Part shown: positions 1 through 6,594 of the stretch, piece by piece
Numbering within the stretch: the first letter of the stretch is position 1
How the letters are laid out: every line of letters starts with the position of its first letter
Source: DATARH01 sp036489765
Lineage (GTDB): Bacteria > Pseudomonadota > Alphaproteobacteria > ATCC43930 > CGMCC-115725
Direction of reading: 5' to 3'
Length of the DNA: 32,212 nt
Assembly (NCBI GenBank): GCA_036489765.1
Contig: DASXFE010000116.1
Coordinates: 1-32,212, forward strand
Position numbers and translations under genes: made by a program
Notes under the pieces: generated by a model
The model's input: only the letters and a program-made list of their open reading frames with translations
The model's database searches: none
Told to the model about the DNA's origin: nothing

Positions 1-317
1 CTGACGACAAGTTGCGTGCTTTGGTATATAGGTTACTAGACTACAGGATTATTCACAATGCTGGTATGGCGCTTACGCATAAATCTCGGCCTGGAACTTA
101 CCAAGCGTTCGCCATAGATATTGGCTGTTATGCGCACCTAAGAAAACTCCAGGGCCGCTTCAACGAGACGGATGTATCGGTAAAGGATGCCAAAGAGAAA
201 TTTAGATCGGCGCCCGTCTTGGAGCAGACGGATTTAGAGTCTCTCGTTCAGCGTGCCCCATCCGAAGACATAGAAAAGGAACTACTGCGGGAGGAGGAGC
301 CGGAGCGGGTGGATTGA
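1..317 (+). CDS. 3' end of an unrecognised gene (partial)
   Basis: The frame is open from the window edge (codons from base 3) to a TGA at 315-317, so about 105 C-terminal residues are visible. A TTG at 12 could be a start, but the frame stays open upstream and truncation by the window is more likely. The sequence is visibly poorer in GC than everything to its right and uses codons rare elsewhere here (tta, cta, ata, aga). It contains the stretch RPGTYQAFAIDIGCYAHL and ends in an acidic tail (LLREEEPERVD). The arrangement vaguely recalls the winged-helix C-terminal end of some large AAA-type ATPases; that is a weak memory-based resemblance, and I cannot name a family. The composition suggests recent transfer. 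Confidence 0.6.
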   Translation, partial: DDKLRALVYRLLDYRIIHNAGMALTHKSRPGTYQAFAIDIGCYAHLRKLQGRFNETDVSVKDAKEKFRSAPVLEQTDLESLVQRAPSEDIEKELLREEEPERVD

Positions 318-332
318 AGCGGGCAGATTGGC

Positions 333-869
333 TTACCGGGGCTTCGGCCAGTTTTCGCGGATCGGGTCGCTGCCGTCCCAGCCCTTGGCCGCCTCCCGCA
401 CCTGATCGAAGATGCTCATCCTCTGCGGGGTCGCCTCAGCCATTTCGATGACCGTGCCGGGGTGGCCTTCTTCGAGGAAATAGATGAAGGGGCCGCGTTC
501 GCTTTCACCTTCCTGGCCGACATGCCAGCCGCTCGCCAGCGCCTTCGCGCGGATCTCGTGGAAGTTGACCGGCCAGCTCGACCAGTGTTGGCTGCCCTCC
601 TTGCCGGCGTTGAGGAAGTCCCAATAGAGGCTCGGGGTCTTGCAGCGCTGCTGGATCAATTCGAGCTGGACGTCCCCCGAATTGGCGAGGGCGATCGAGA
701 GGTGCGGGAGCTCCTGCGGCCGGCCCTTGTAGCTGTAGGCGGTCAGCGGCAGCCGGTCGGCATAGAACCACGGGCCGACGCCGCACACGTCGATCCAATG
801 CTTCATCGCCTTGTCGATGTCTTTGACGACGATGCCGATCTGCCGCATGTCTCCGAAAATCCGGCTCAT
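333..869 (-). CDS. VOC family (glyoxalase/epimerase-like) protein
   Basis: This 178-residue protein has the paired beta-alpha-beta-beta-beta layout of the vicinal oxygen chelate superfamily. The first module begins at residue 9 (RQIGIVVKDIDKAMKHW), resembling the Glyoxalase_4/methylmalonyl-CoA epimerase branch. Candidate metal ligands are Gln10, Glu70, His95 and Glu142. Gln occupies the position where His is most common, and Gln is a known ligand in glyoxalase I. The ATG at 867-869 is preceded by a purine-rich stretch. It is divergent from the hpnP-like gene with about 90 bp between starts. The substrate cannot be told from sequence. Given the acyl-CoA genes nearby, a small carboxylic acid or CoA ester is possible, but this is inference. 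Confidence 0.8.
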   Translation of the reverse strand: MSRIFGDMRQIGIVVKDIDKAMKHWIDVCGVGPWFYADRLPLTAYSYKGRPQELPHLSIALANSGDVQLELIQQRCKTPSLYWDFLNAGKEGSQHWSSWPVNFHEIRAKALASGWHVGQEGESERGPFIYFLEEGHPGTVIEMAEATPQRMSIFDQVREAAKGWDGSDPIRENWPKPR

Positions 870-960
870 CGCTCTTCTCTCCCTGGCTTGTATCCGGAAC
901 TCGCCTTTCCGGCGGAGCGTAGGCCGTAACAGGAGTGAAAACCAGTCGGGCCAATCCGCG

Positions 961-2559
961 ATGCAAAGTCAGGTCGAGGTGCGCCATCAGCGGCGCATCC
1001 TGTGCGTGTTTCCGCGTTACGCGCATTCGTTCGGAACGTTCCAGCACGCCTATCCCCTGCTCGGCGGGGTCAGGGCGTTTATGCCGCCGCAAGGCTTGCT
1101 CGCGGTGGCGGCCTATCTGCCGGCCGAATGGGAGACGCGGCTGGTCGACGAAAACATCCGGGGCGTCGGCGACGAGGAATTCGCCTGGGCGGACGCGGTG
1201 TTCGTCAGCGGCATGCATGTCCAGCGCGATGGGATCGCCGAGATCGCGCGCCGGGCGCATGAGCACGGCAAGGTCGTGGCGCTCGGCGGCCCGTCGGCAT
1301 CGGCCTGTCCGGAGTACTACCCGGAATTCGACTATCTTCATCTCGGTGAGCTGGGCGATGCGACCGACGCGCTGATCGACGCGCTCGACGCGGATACGGG
1401 GCGGCCGCCGTCGCAGGTCGTTCTGGCGACCGCGGAGCGCCTGCCGCTGACGGATTATCCGCTCCCGGCCTATCGTCTCCTCGCGGGACGCCGCTACTTC
1501 CTCGGTAGTGTCCAGGCATCGAGCGGCTGTCCCTACCAGTGCGAATTCTGCGACATCCCCGCCCTGTACGGGCGGCAGCCGCGGCTGAAGGCACCGGAGC
1601 AGATCACCGCCGAGCTCGACGCGATGCTGGCGGCCGGCATTCGCGGCGCAGTCTATTTCGTCGACGACAATTTCATCGCCAACAAAAAGGCGGCGCGCGC
1701 CTTGCTGCCCCACCTCGTCGCCTGGCAGAAGGCGCGCGGCTATCCGCTGATGTTTTCCTGCGAGGCGACGCTCAACATCGCACAGTGCCCGGATATCCTC
1801 GACATGATGCGCGAGGCGTATTTCTACGCCGTGTTCTGCGGCATCGAGACGCCGGAGCTGGGCGCGCTCGACGCGATGCGCAAGTCGCACAACCACACGA
1901 TGCCGCTGCTGGACGCCGTCGGCGAGATCAATCGCCGCGGCATCGAGGTCGTGTCGGGGATCATCCTGGGCCTCGACACCGACACGCCGGCAACCGCGGA
2001 GAACCTGATCGAGTTCATCGACCGGTCGCAAATTCCGATGCTGACGATCAACCTGCTCCAGGCCTTGCCGAAGACGCCGCTGTGGGACCGGCTGGAGGCA
2101 GAGCGGCGGCTCGTCGACGATCCCACCCGCGACTCCAATGTCGCGTTTCGGCGCCCCTACGGCGAGGTGCTGGCAGACTGGCGGCGGGCGGTCGCTCACG
2201 CCTATGCGCCGGAGGCGGTCACCGCGCGGTTCGCGTGGAACCGCCGCCATACTTATCCGAACCGGCTGAAGCTGCCGCCGACGCGGGCGCGGCTCAGCCC
2301 GGCCAACCTGCGCCGCGGGTTTGCCGCGCTCGGCCGAATCCTGTGGCGGATCGGGGTGCGCGGCGATTACCGGCGCTGCTTCTGGGGCATGGTCTGGCCG
2401 GCGCTACGCACGGGCCGGATCGACGAGGTGATCGGCATGAGCCTCGTCGCCCATCATCTGATCCTCTTCGCCCGCGATTGTCTCGCCGGGCGAGAGACTG
2501 CCGCCTTCTACGCCGAGCAGCAGAGGGCGCCCGCCAGCGAGCCCGCCGTCGTGGCCTAG
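961..2559 (+). CDS. hpnP: B12-binding radical SAM protein, probable hopanoid C-2 methylase HpnP
   Basis: The 532-residue protein has an N-terminal cobalamin-binding region (about 12-150), a radical SAM core with cluster cysteines C190, C194 and C197 (GCPYQCEFCD), and a C-terminal DUF4070-like region. HpnP transfers a methyl group to C-2 of hopanoids in the inner membrane. Diagnostic-looking stretches match HpnP from memory: an N-terminal FPRY-x-x-SFGTF, then MPPQGLL, VSGIILGLDTDTP and INLLQALPKTPLWDRLE. Length agrees with the family. The start was taken at ATG 961, because the frame is open upstream without a good initiation signal and would run into the divergent VOC gene. The stop overlaps that of the convergent maoC gene (shared CTAG). 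No other hpn or shc gene is in the window. A related DUF4070 radical SAM enzyme with another lipid substrate is the main alternative. Confidence 0.7.
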   Translation: MQSQVEVRHQRRILCVFPRYAHSFGTFQHAYPLLGGVRAFMPPQGLLAVAAYLPAEWETRLVDENIRGVGDEEFAWADAVFVSGMHVQRDGIAEIARRAHEHGKVVALGGPSASACPEYYPEFDYLHLGELGDATDALIDALDADTGRPPSQVVLATAERLPLTDYPLPAYRLLAGRRYFLGSVQASSGCPYQCEFCDIPALYGRQPRLKAPEQITAELDAMLAAGIRGAVYFVDDNFIANKKAARALLPHLVAWQKARGYPLMFSCEATLNIAQCPDILDMMREAYFYAVFCGIETPELGALDAMRKSHNHTMPLLDAVGEINRRGIEVVSGIILGLDTDTPATAENLIEFIDRSQIPMLTINLLQALPKTPLWDRLEAERRLVDDPTRDSNVAFRRPYGEVLADWRRAVAHAYAPEAVTARFAWNRRHTYPNRLKLPPTRARLSPANLRRGFAALGRILWRIGVRGDYRRCFWGMVWPALRTGRIDEVIGMSLVAHHLILFARDCLAGRETAAFYAEQQRAPASEPAVVA

Positions 2560-3062
2560 TCCTCGATGCCGTGCCCGCGTTTGGGCACGAGGACCGTGCG
2601 TTCGTAGCTCATGAATTCGCTGCCGTCGGCCTTCCGCCCGACCGTGCGGACGGTGACGATGCCCTGGGTCGGGCGCGAGGCCGACTCGCGCTTCGCCAGC
2701 ACGGTGGATTCCGCATAGATCGTATCGCCGACAAAGACCGGCGCCGGCAGTTTGATGTCGGTCCAGCCGAGATTGGCGATCGCCTTCTGGCTGACATCGG
2801 CGACCGACATCCCGGCGACGATCGACAGGGTCAGGCAGGAGTTGACGACCATCCGGCCGAATTCCGATTGCTCGGCATAGCCGGCGTCGAAATGGAGCGG
2901 GTGCTGGTTCATCGTGAGGAGGGTGAACCAGGTGTTGTCGGCCTCGCTGATCGTGCGGCCGGGGCGGTGCTCGTAGGTGTCGCCGACCGTGAAATCCTCG
3001 AAATACCGGCCGGCGCTCGCCCGGTACCGGCCCGGCGCGACTTCCCTCGCTATGGCGACCAT
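2556..3062 (-). CDS. MaoC family dehydratase
   Basis: The 168-residue single hot-dog-fold protein belongs to the MaoC-like enoyl-CoA hydratase group. The active-site segment reads MNQHPLHFDAGYA (residues 51-63). The Asp and Asn of the classic R-hydratase motif (GDxNPxH) are replaced by Asn52 and His54, while Pro55 and His57 are kept. This variant is, as I recall it, typical of the branch that includes mesaconyl-CoA/beta-methylmalyl-CoA hydratases, so it is probably not a defect. The gene is divergent from the acyl-CoA dehydrogenase with only 38 bp between starts, so the two probably share a control region. With the CoA-transferase downstream, the set suggests catabolism of an organic acid as its CoA thioester. 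The exact substrate is unknown. Confidence 0.85.
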   Translation of the reverse strand: MVAIAREVAPGRYRASAGRYFEDFTVGDTYEHRPGRTISEADNTWFTLLTMNQHPLHFDAGYAEQSEFGRMVVNSCLTLSIVAGMSVADVSQKAIANLGWTDIKLPAPVFVGDTIYAESTVLAKRESASRPTQGIVTVRTVGRKADGSEFMSYERTVLVPKRGHGIED

Positions 3063-3100
3063 GAAATGATCCGCTTCGTCGTTCCGAGTGAGGTTAGCCG

Positions 3101-4255
3101 ATGACTGCCGATTCCGACCAGGACGCCATGATCCTCGACAGCGTCGAGCGATTTCTGACGCGCGAGGTCAAACCGCATGTCCACCACCTCGAGCATGACG
3201 ACATCTACCCCGCCGACATCGTCGAGGGGATGAAGGAATTGGGCCTCTTCGGCTCGACGATCAGCCCTGAATACGGCGGGCTCGGCCTCGCGGCCGGCAC
3301 TTATGCCAAGGTGTGCGAGACCGTGGCGCGCACCTGGATGTCGCTGGCCGGCATCTTCAATTCGCATCTGATCATGGCGGCCGCGGTGCAGCGTTTCGGC
3401 ACCGACGCACAGAAGCAGCAATTCCTGCCCCGCTTCGCGAGCGGCGAGCTGCGCGGCGGGCTCGCGCTGACCGAGCCCGATTGCGGCACCGACCTCCAGG
3501 CGATCCGCACGACGGCGCGGCGCGAGGGCAACCAGGATTACGTGATCAACGGCACCAAGACCTGGATCTCCAACGGCATCCACGGGACGATCTTCGCCCT
3601 CCTCGTCAAGACCAACCCGCAAGCCCAGCCGCGGCAGCGTGGGATGAGTCTCTTTCTCGCGGAGAAAGGGCCCGGCTTCACGGTCGGAAAGAAGCTCGAA
3701 AAGCTCGGGTACAAGGGGCTCGATTCGGCCGAGCTGATGTTCAACGACTATCACATCCCCGCTGACCGGCTGATCGGCGGCGAGGAGGGACGCGGGCTCA
3801 ACCAGGCGCTCGGCGGGCTCGAACTCGGCCGCATCAATGTCGCGGCGCGCGGCGTCGGGGTCGCGCAGGCGGCGCTCGACGAGGCGGTGTCGTACAGCCA
3901 GGTGCGCAAAACCTTTGGCAAGCCGATCTGCGAGCATCAGGCGATCCAGTTGAAGCTTGCCGACATGGCGACGCAGGTGCAGGCGGCGCGGCTGCTCGTC
4001 AAATATGCCGCCGACGCCTATGACGAGGGCCGCCGCTGCGACATGGAATGCGGCATGGCCAAGCTTTTCGCCTCCGAGGCCGCGGTCAGTGTCAGCCTCG
4101 AATCGATGCGCATCCACGGCGGTTATGGATACTCAAAGGAATTCCCGGTCGAACGCCTCTACCGCGATGCGCCCTTGTTGGTGATCGGCGAAGGCACCAG
4201 CGAGATCCAGCGCATCATCATCGCCCGCCAGCTCATCCAGCGGAGCCAGGCGTAA
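3101..4255 (+). CDS. acyl-CoA dehydrogenase
   Basis: The 384-residue flavoprotein has the full family layout: an N-terminal helical domain (1-120), a middle beta domain with LALTEPDCGTD and the WISNG segment, and a C-terminal helical domain. The catalytic base is Glu364 in GEGTSEIQ, as in short- and medium-chain acyl-CoA dehydrogenases. RIHGGYGYSKEFPVERLYRDA precedes it and is a standard FAD/tetramer signature. It catalyses alpha,beta-dehydrogenation of an acyl-CoA and passes electrons to ETF. The start ATG at 3101 lies 38 bp from the divergent maoC start. A CoA-transferase gene follows after a 77 bp gap containing a short palindromic repeat. Chain-length preference cannot be read from the sequence. 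Confidence 0.93.
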   Translation: MTADSDQDAMILDSVERFLTREVKPHVHHLEHDDIYPADIVEGMKELGLFGSTISPEYGGLGLAAGTYAKVCETVARTWMSLAGIFNSHLIMAAAVQRFGTDAQKQQFLPRFASGELRGGLALTEPDCGTDLQAIRTTARREGNQDYVINGTKTWISNGIHGTIFALLVKTNPQAQPRQRGMSLFLAEKGPGFTVGKKLEKLGYKGLDSAELMFNDYHIPADRLIGGEEGRGLNQALGGLELGRINVAARGVGVAQAALDEAVSYSQVRKTFGKPICEHQAIQLKLADMATQVQAARLLVKYAADAYDEGRRCDMECGMAKLFASEAAVSVSLESMRIHGGYGYSKEFPVERLYRDAPLLVIGEGTSEIQRIIIARQLIQRSQA

Positions 4256-4265
4256 TCAAAGGACT

Positions 4266-4310
4266 GTCATTGAGAGGCGCGTAGCGTCGCCTGCGGCTCC
4301 TCGCAATGAC
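4266..4310. repeat. dispersed palindrome, family A (short copy)
   Basis: A 45 bp imperfect palindrome begins gtcattg and ends caatgac, with the arm word ggctcctcgc. The same end words recur at 5743-5830 and 20691-20777, so this is a shortened copy of a dispersed element. It sits between the dehydrogenase and CoA-transferase genes and may end or slow transcription; that role is inference. Confidence 0.75.
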
Positions 4311-4321
4311 ACGATAGTAAC

Positions 4322-4327
4322 AGGAGG
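4322..4327 (+). promoter_or_regulatory. strong Shine-Dalgarno site for a TTG start
   Basis: A perfect aggagg lies five bases ahead of the TTG at 4333-4335. It decides the start of the CoA-transferase, because no in-frame ATG or GTG lies nearby and the protein begins at the expected family position. Confidence 0.85.
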
Positions 4328-4332
4328 CACAC

Positions 4333-5508
4333 TTGGCGTTACCCGTTCTCTCCGGCCTCAAGGTCATCGCGGTCGAACAGTATGGCGCCGGGCCTTATGG
4401 GTCGATGCAGCTCGCCGATCTCGGCGCCGAGGTGTGGAAGATCGAGAACCCGGCCGATGACGGGGATATGTCGCGGCGCGTCGGGCCTTATTTCCAAGGA
4501 GATAACGACAGCTACTTCTATCAGAGCTTTAATCGCAACAAGCGCTCGGTAACGCTCGATTTGAAAAAGCCGGCGGCGAAGCGGGTGTTGCACGCCATGG
4601 TCGCAAAGGCGGATGGGCTTCTCGACAATCTGCGCGGGGATCTGCCGCGGCGGCTCGGGCTCGACTACGCGGCGCTGAAGGGGGCTAACCCGAAGATCGT
4701 CTGTGCGCATCTGTCGGCCTATGGGCGTGACGGATCGCGGGCGGACTGGCCGGGCTACGACTATCTGATGCAGGCCGAGGCCGGGTATCTCGCCGTCACC
4801 GGCGAGCCGGACGGGCCGCCGGCGCGGATGGGGCTGTCGCTGGTCGACCTGATGACCGGTGTTTATGCGGCCTTTGCGCTGGTTTCAGGAGTTTTGGCCG
4901 CGCGCACGAGCGGCGCTGGGCGGGACCTCGATGTCAGCCTCTTCGACACGGCGCTGCAAAACCTCGCCTATCTGGCGACGTGGTACCTCAACGTCGGGCA
5001 CGTGCAGGGACGCGAGCCGCGCTCCGGTCACCCGTCGCTGGTGCCGAGCCAGCTCTTCAAGACCCGCGACGGCCACATCTTCATCATGTGCAACAAGGAA
5101 AAGTTCTGGCCGATTCTGTGCGAGCGCCTCGGCCGCCCCGAATGGGCCGACGACCCACGCTTTCGCACCTTCAAGGACCGGCTGGCCAACCGCGATCTCA
5201 TCACCGCGATGCTCGACGACGCGCTCTCGGCCAAAGGCACGACCGAATGGCTCGCCCACTTCGCCGGCCAGGTCCCCGCCGCGCCGGTCAATAACGTGCA
5301 GCAGGCGCTCGACAACTCGTTCGTGGCAGAGCGCGGGCGGCTGGCGACGTATGGGGACGTGCGGATGGTCAAGGGCTCGGTGATCGAGGCTGCGCAGCCG
5401 CCATTGCAGCCCGCGCCGGCGCTTGGGGCGGATACGGATGCGGTGCTGGCGGAGTGCGGGTTCTCGCGGGAGGAGATCGCGGGGCTGAGGGCCGAGCGGG
5501 TCGTTTAG
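4333..5508 (+). CDS. CaiB/BaiF family (family III) CoA-transferase
   Basis: The 391-residue protein is full length for family III CoA-transferases, which move CoA between acyl donors and acceptors through an aspartyl-CoA thioester. The opening LSGLKVIAVEQYGAGPYGSM and the segment LGAEVWKIENP (about 30-40) are family hallmarks. The catalytic Asp is most likely Asp172 in SLVDLMTGVYAA, close to Asp169 of formyl-CoA transferase. Translation starts at TTG 4333 behind a perfect Shine-Dalgarno site. It follows the acyl-CoA dehydrogenase on the same strand and likely activates the acid that the dehydrogenase and the MaoC hydratase then process. The acid itself is unknown. Confidence 0.92.
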   Translation: MALPVLSGLKVIAVEQYGAGPYGSMQLADLGAEVWKIENPADDGDMSRRVGPYFQGDNDSYFYQSFNRNKRSVTLDLKKPAAKRVLHAMVAKADGLLDNLRGDLPRRLGLDYAALKGANPKIVCAHLSAYGRDGSRADWPGYDYLMQAEAGYLAVTGEPDGPPARMGLSLVDLMTGVYAAFALVSGVLAARTSGAGRDLDVSLFDTALQNLAYLATWYLNVGHVQGREPRSGHPSLVPSQLFKTRDGHIFIMCNKEKFWPILCERLGRPEWADDPRFRTFKDRLANRDLITAMLDDALSAKGTTEWLAHFAGQVPAAPVNNVQQALDNSFVAERGRLATYGDVRMVKGSVIEAAQPPLQPAPALGADTDAVLAECGFSREEIAGLRAERVV

Positions 5509-5518
5509 TGTTCTATGT

Positions 5519-5704
5519 CTAGCTCCTAGCCAGTAGACCGTTCGGCACGCTGTATGTCAGCTCGTCGAGATTGACGAACTGCCGCGACGCCGCGTCGATC
5601 GCCGCGCGCACCTCTGGCAGCATCAGGCTGCCGCCGTGCATCGTGCGCAGACTGCTGCAGCAATTGATGAACGGCCTGACGCCGAGCGCCTCCTAGGGGT
5701 TCAT
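5519..5704 (-). pseudogene. N-terminal remnant of a SelA-like PLP-dependent enzyme
   Basis: Reading the minus strand from ATG 5702-5704 gives MNP, a TAG stop at codon 4, then EALGVRPFINC. After a damaged patch it continues GGSLMLPEVRAAIDAASRQF and VNLDEL before matching sequence is lost and a TAG ends the frame. This is the recognisable N-terminus of the SelA-like/D-glucosaminate-6-phosphate ammonia-lyase-type family, where I expect LGVRPxIN, then GT and GGS, PEV and DEL. The usual Cys-Gly-Thr step reads CCSSLRT here, which implies an indel. An intact aggagg site (5709-5714) four bases from the ATG shows it was once translated. The rest of the gene (over 300 codons) is absent, including the PLP lysine. 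Confidence 0.75.
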
Positions 5705-5742
5705 CTCGCCTCCTGACAGGGGTCGTGCCCAAGGGGACGCGT

Positions 5743-5830
5743 GTCATTGCGAGCGCAGCGAAGCGATCTCGGGCTGAAGGAGACTCCTGCCATGGCGATT
5801 GCCGCGTCGCCTTCGGCTCCTCGCGATGAC
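5743..5830. repeat. dispersed palindrome, family A
   Basis: An 88 bp imperfect palindrome runs from gtcattgcgagcgcagcgaa to cttcggctcctcgcgatgac. It is present in the opposite orientation at 20691-20777 and shortened at 4266-4310. It lies between the PLP-enzyme remnant and queC, 14 bp ahead of the queC start. Confidence 0.85.
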
Positions 5831-5844
5831 AATATGCGAGGGAT

Positions 5845-6594
5845 ATGAGCCGCGAGACCCAACCCGAACCTGCGCTCGTGCTGTTTTCCGGCGGCCAGGA
5901 TTCGGCGACCTGCCTGGCCTGGGCGCTGGACCGGTTCGACCGGGTCGAGACAATTGGGTTCGATTACGGCCAGCGGCACCGGGTCGAGCTCGACTGCCGC
6001 AGCCGAATCGCGGAGCGGCTCAGGCGCGAGTTTCCGGCATGGGGCGCCAAGCTGGGCGAGGACCGGATCCTGGACCTCGGCGTCCTCGGCCAGATCAGCG
6101 ACACGGCGATGACCCGCGACACCGAGATCGAGTTTGCCGAGAGCGGGCTGCCGAACACTTTCGTCCCCGGCCGCAACTTGTTGTTCTTTACGCTCGCCGC
6201 GGCGGCCGGGTATCGTCGCGGGCTGCGGCACCTCGTCGGCGGGATGTGCGAGACCGACTACTCCGGCTACCCCGATTGCCGCGATGACACCCTCAAATCG
6301 CTGCAGGCGACCTTGTCGCTCGGGATGGACTACCGCTTCGTCGTGCATACTCCGCTGATGTGGCGCGACAAGGCGGCGACGTGGGCCCTGGCCCAAGAAC
6401 TGGGCGGCGGCGGGCTCGTAGAGCTGATCCGCGAGGACAGCCATAGCTGCTATCTCGGCGACCGCTCAGCGCGGCACGAATGGGGATATGGCTGCGGAAC
6501 CTGTCCCGCCTGCGAATTGCGCGCGCGCGGGTGGGAGGCGTTTGCGGCGACGGGCGGTTCTATTTCTGGGTCAGGCCGCCCATCGCGGCGATGA
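5845..6594 (+). CDS. queC: 7-cyano-7-deazaguanine synthase QueC
   Basis: QueC converts 7-carboxy-7-deazaguanine to preQ0 using ATP and ammonia, in the route to queuosine in tRNA. The 249-residue protein shows the PP-loop ATP site FSGGQDSAT (14-22), the FDYGQRHRVEL segment and the FVPGRNLLF core motif. The four zinc ligands are C202, C217, C220 and C223. The ATG at 5845 is preceded by gcgaggga. Its last 35 bases overlap the 3' end of the convergent membrane-protein gene, so the C-terminal GGSISGSGRPSRR is unusual sequence beyond the conserved fold. queE lies 2.1 kb downstream on the same strand; queD is not in the window. Confidence 0.95.
   Translation: MSRETQPEPALVLFSGGQDSATCLAWALDRFDRVETIGFDYGQRHRVELDCRSRIAERLRREFPAWGAKLGEDRILDLGVLGQISDTAMTRDTEIEFAESGLPNTFVPGRNLLFFTLAAAAGYRRGLRHLVGGMCETDYSGYPDCRDDTLKSLQATLSLGMDYRFVVHTPLMWRDKAATWALAQELGGGGLVELIREDSHSCYLGDRSARHEWGYGCGTCPACELRARGWEAFAATGGSISGSGRPSRR

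Noticed and set aside
811..960. Upstream extension of the hpnP frame to an ATG at 811
   Set aside because: It would overlap the divergent VOC gene by 59 bp and adds sequence not found in the family.
505..2250. A 581-codon minus-strand open frame opposite hpnP
   Set aside because: It overlaps the radical SAM gene on the other strand and the VOC gene in another frame, with no recognisable domain.
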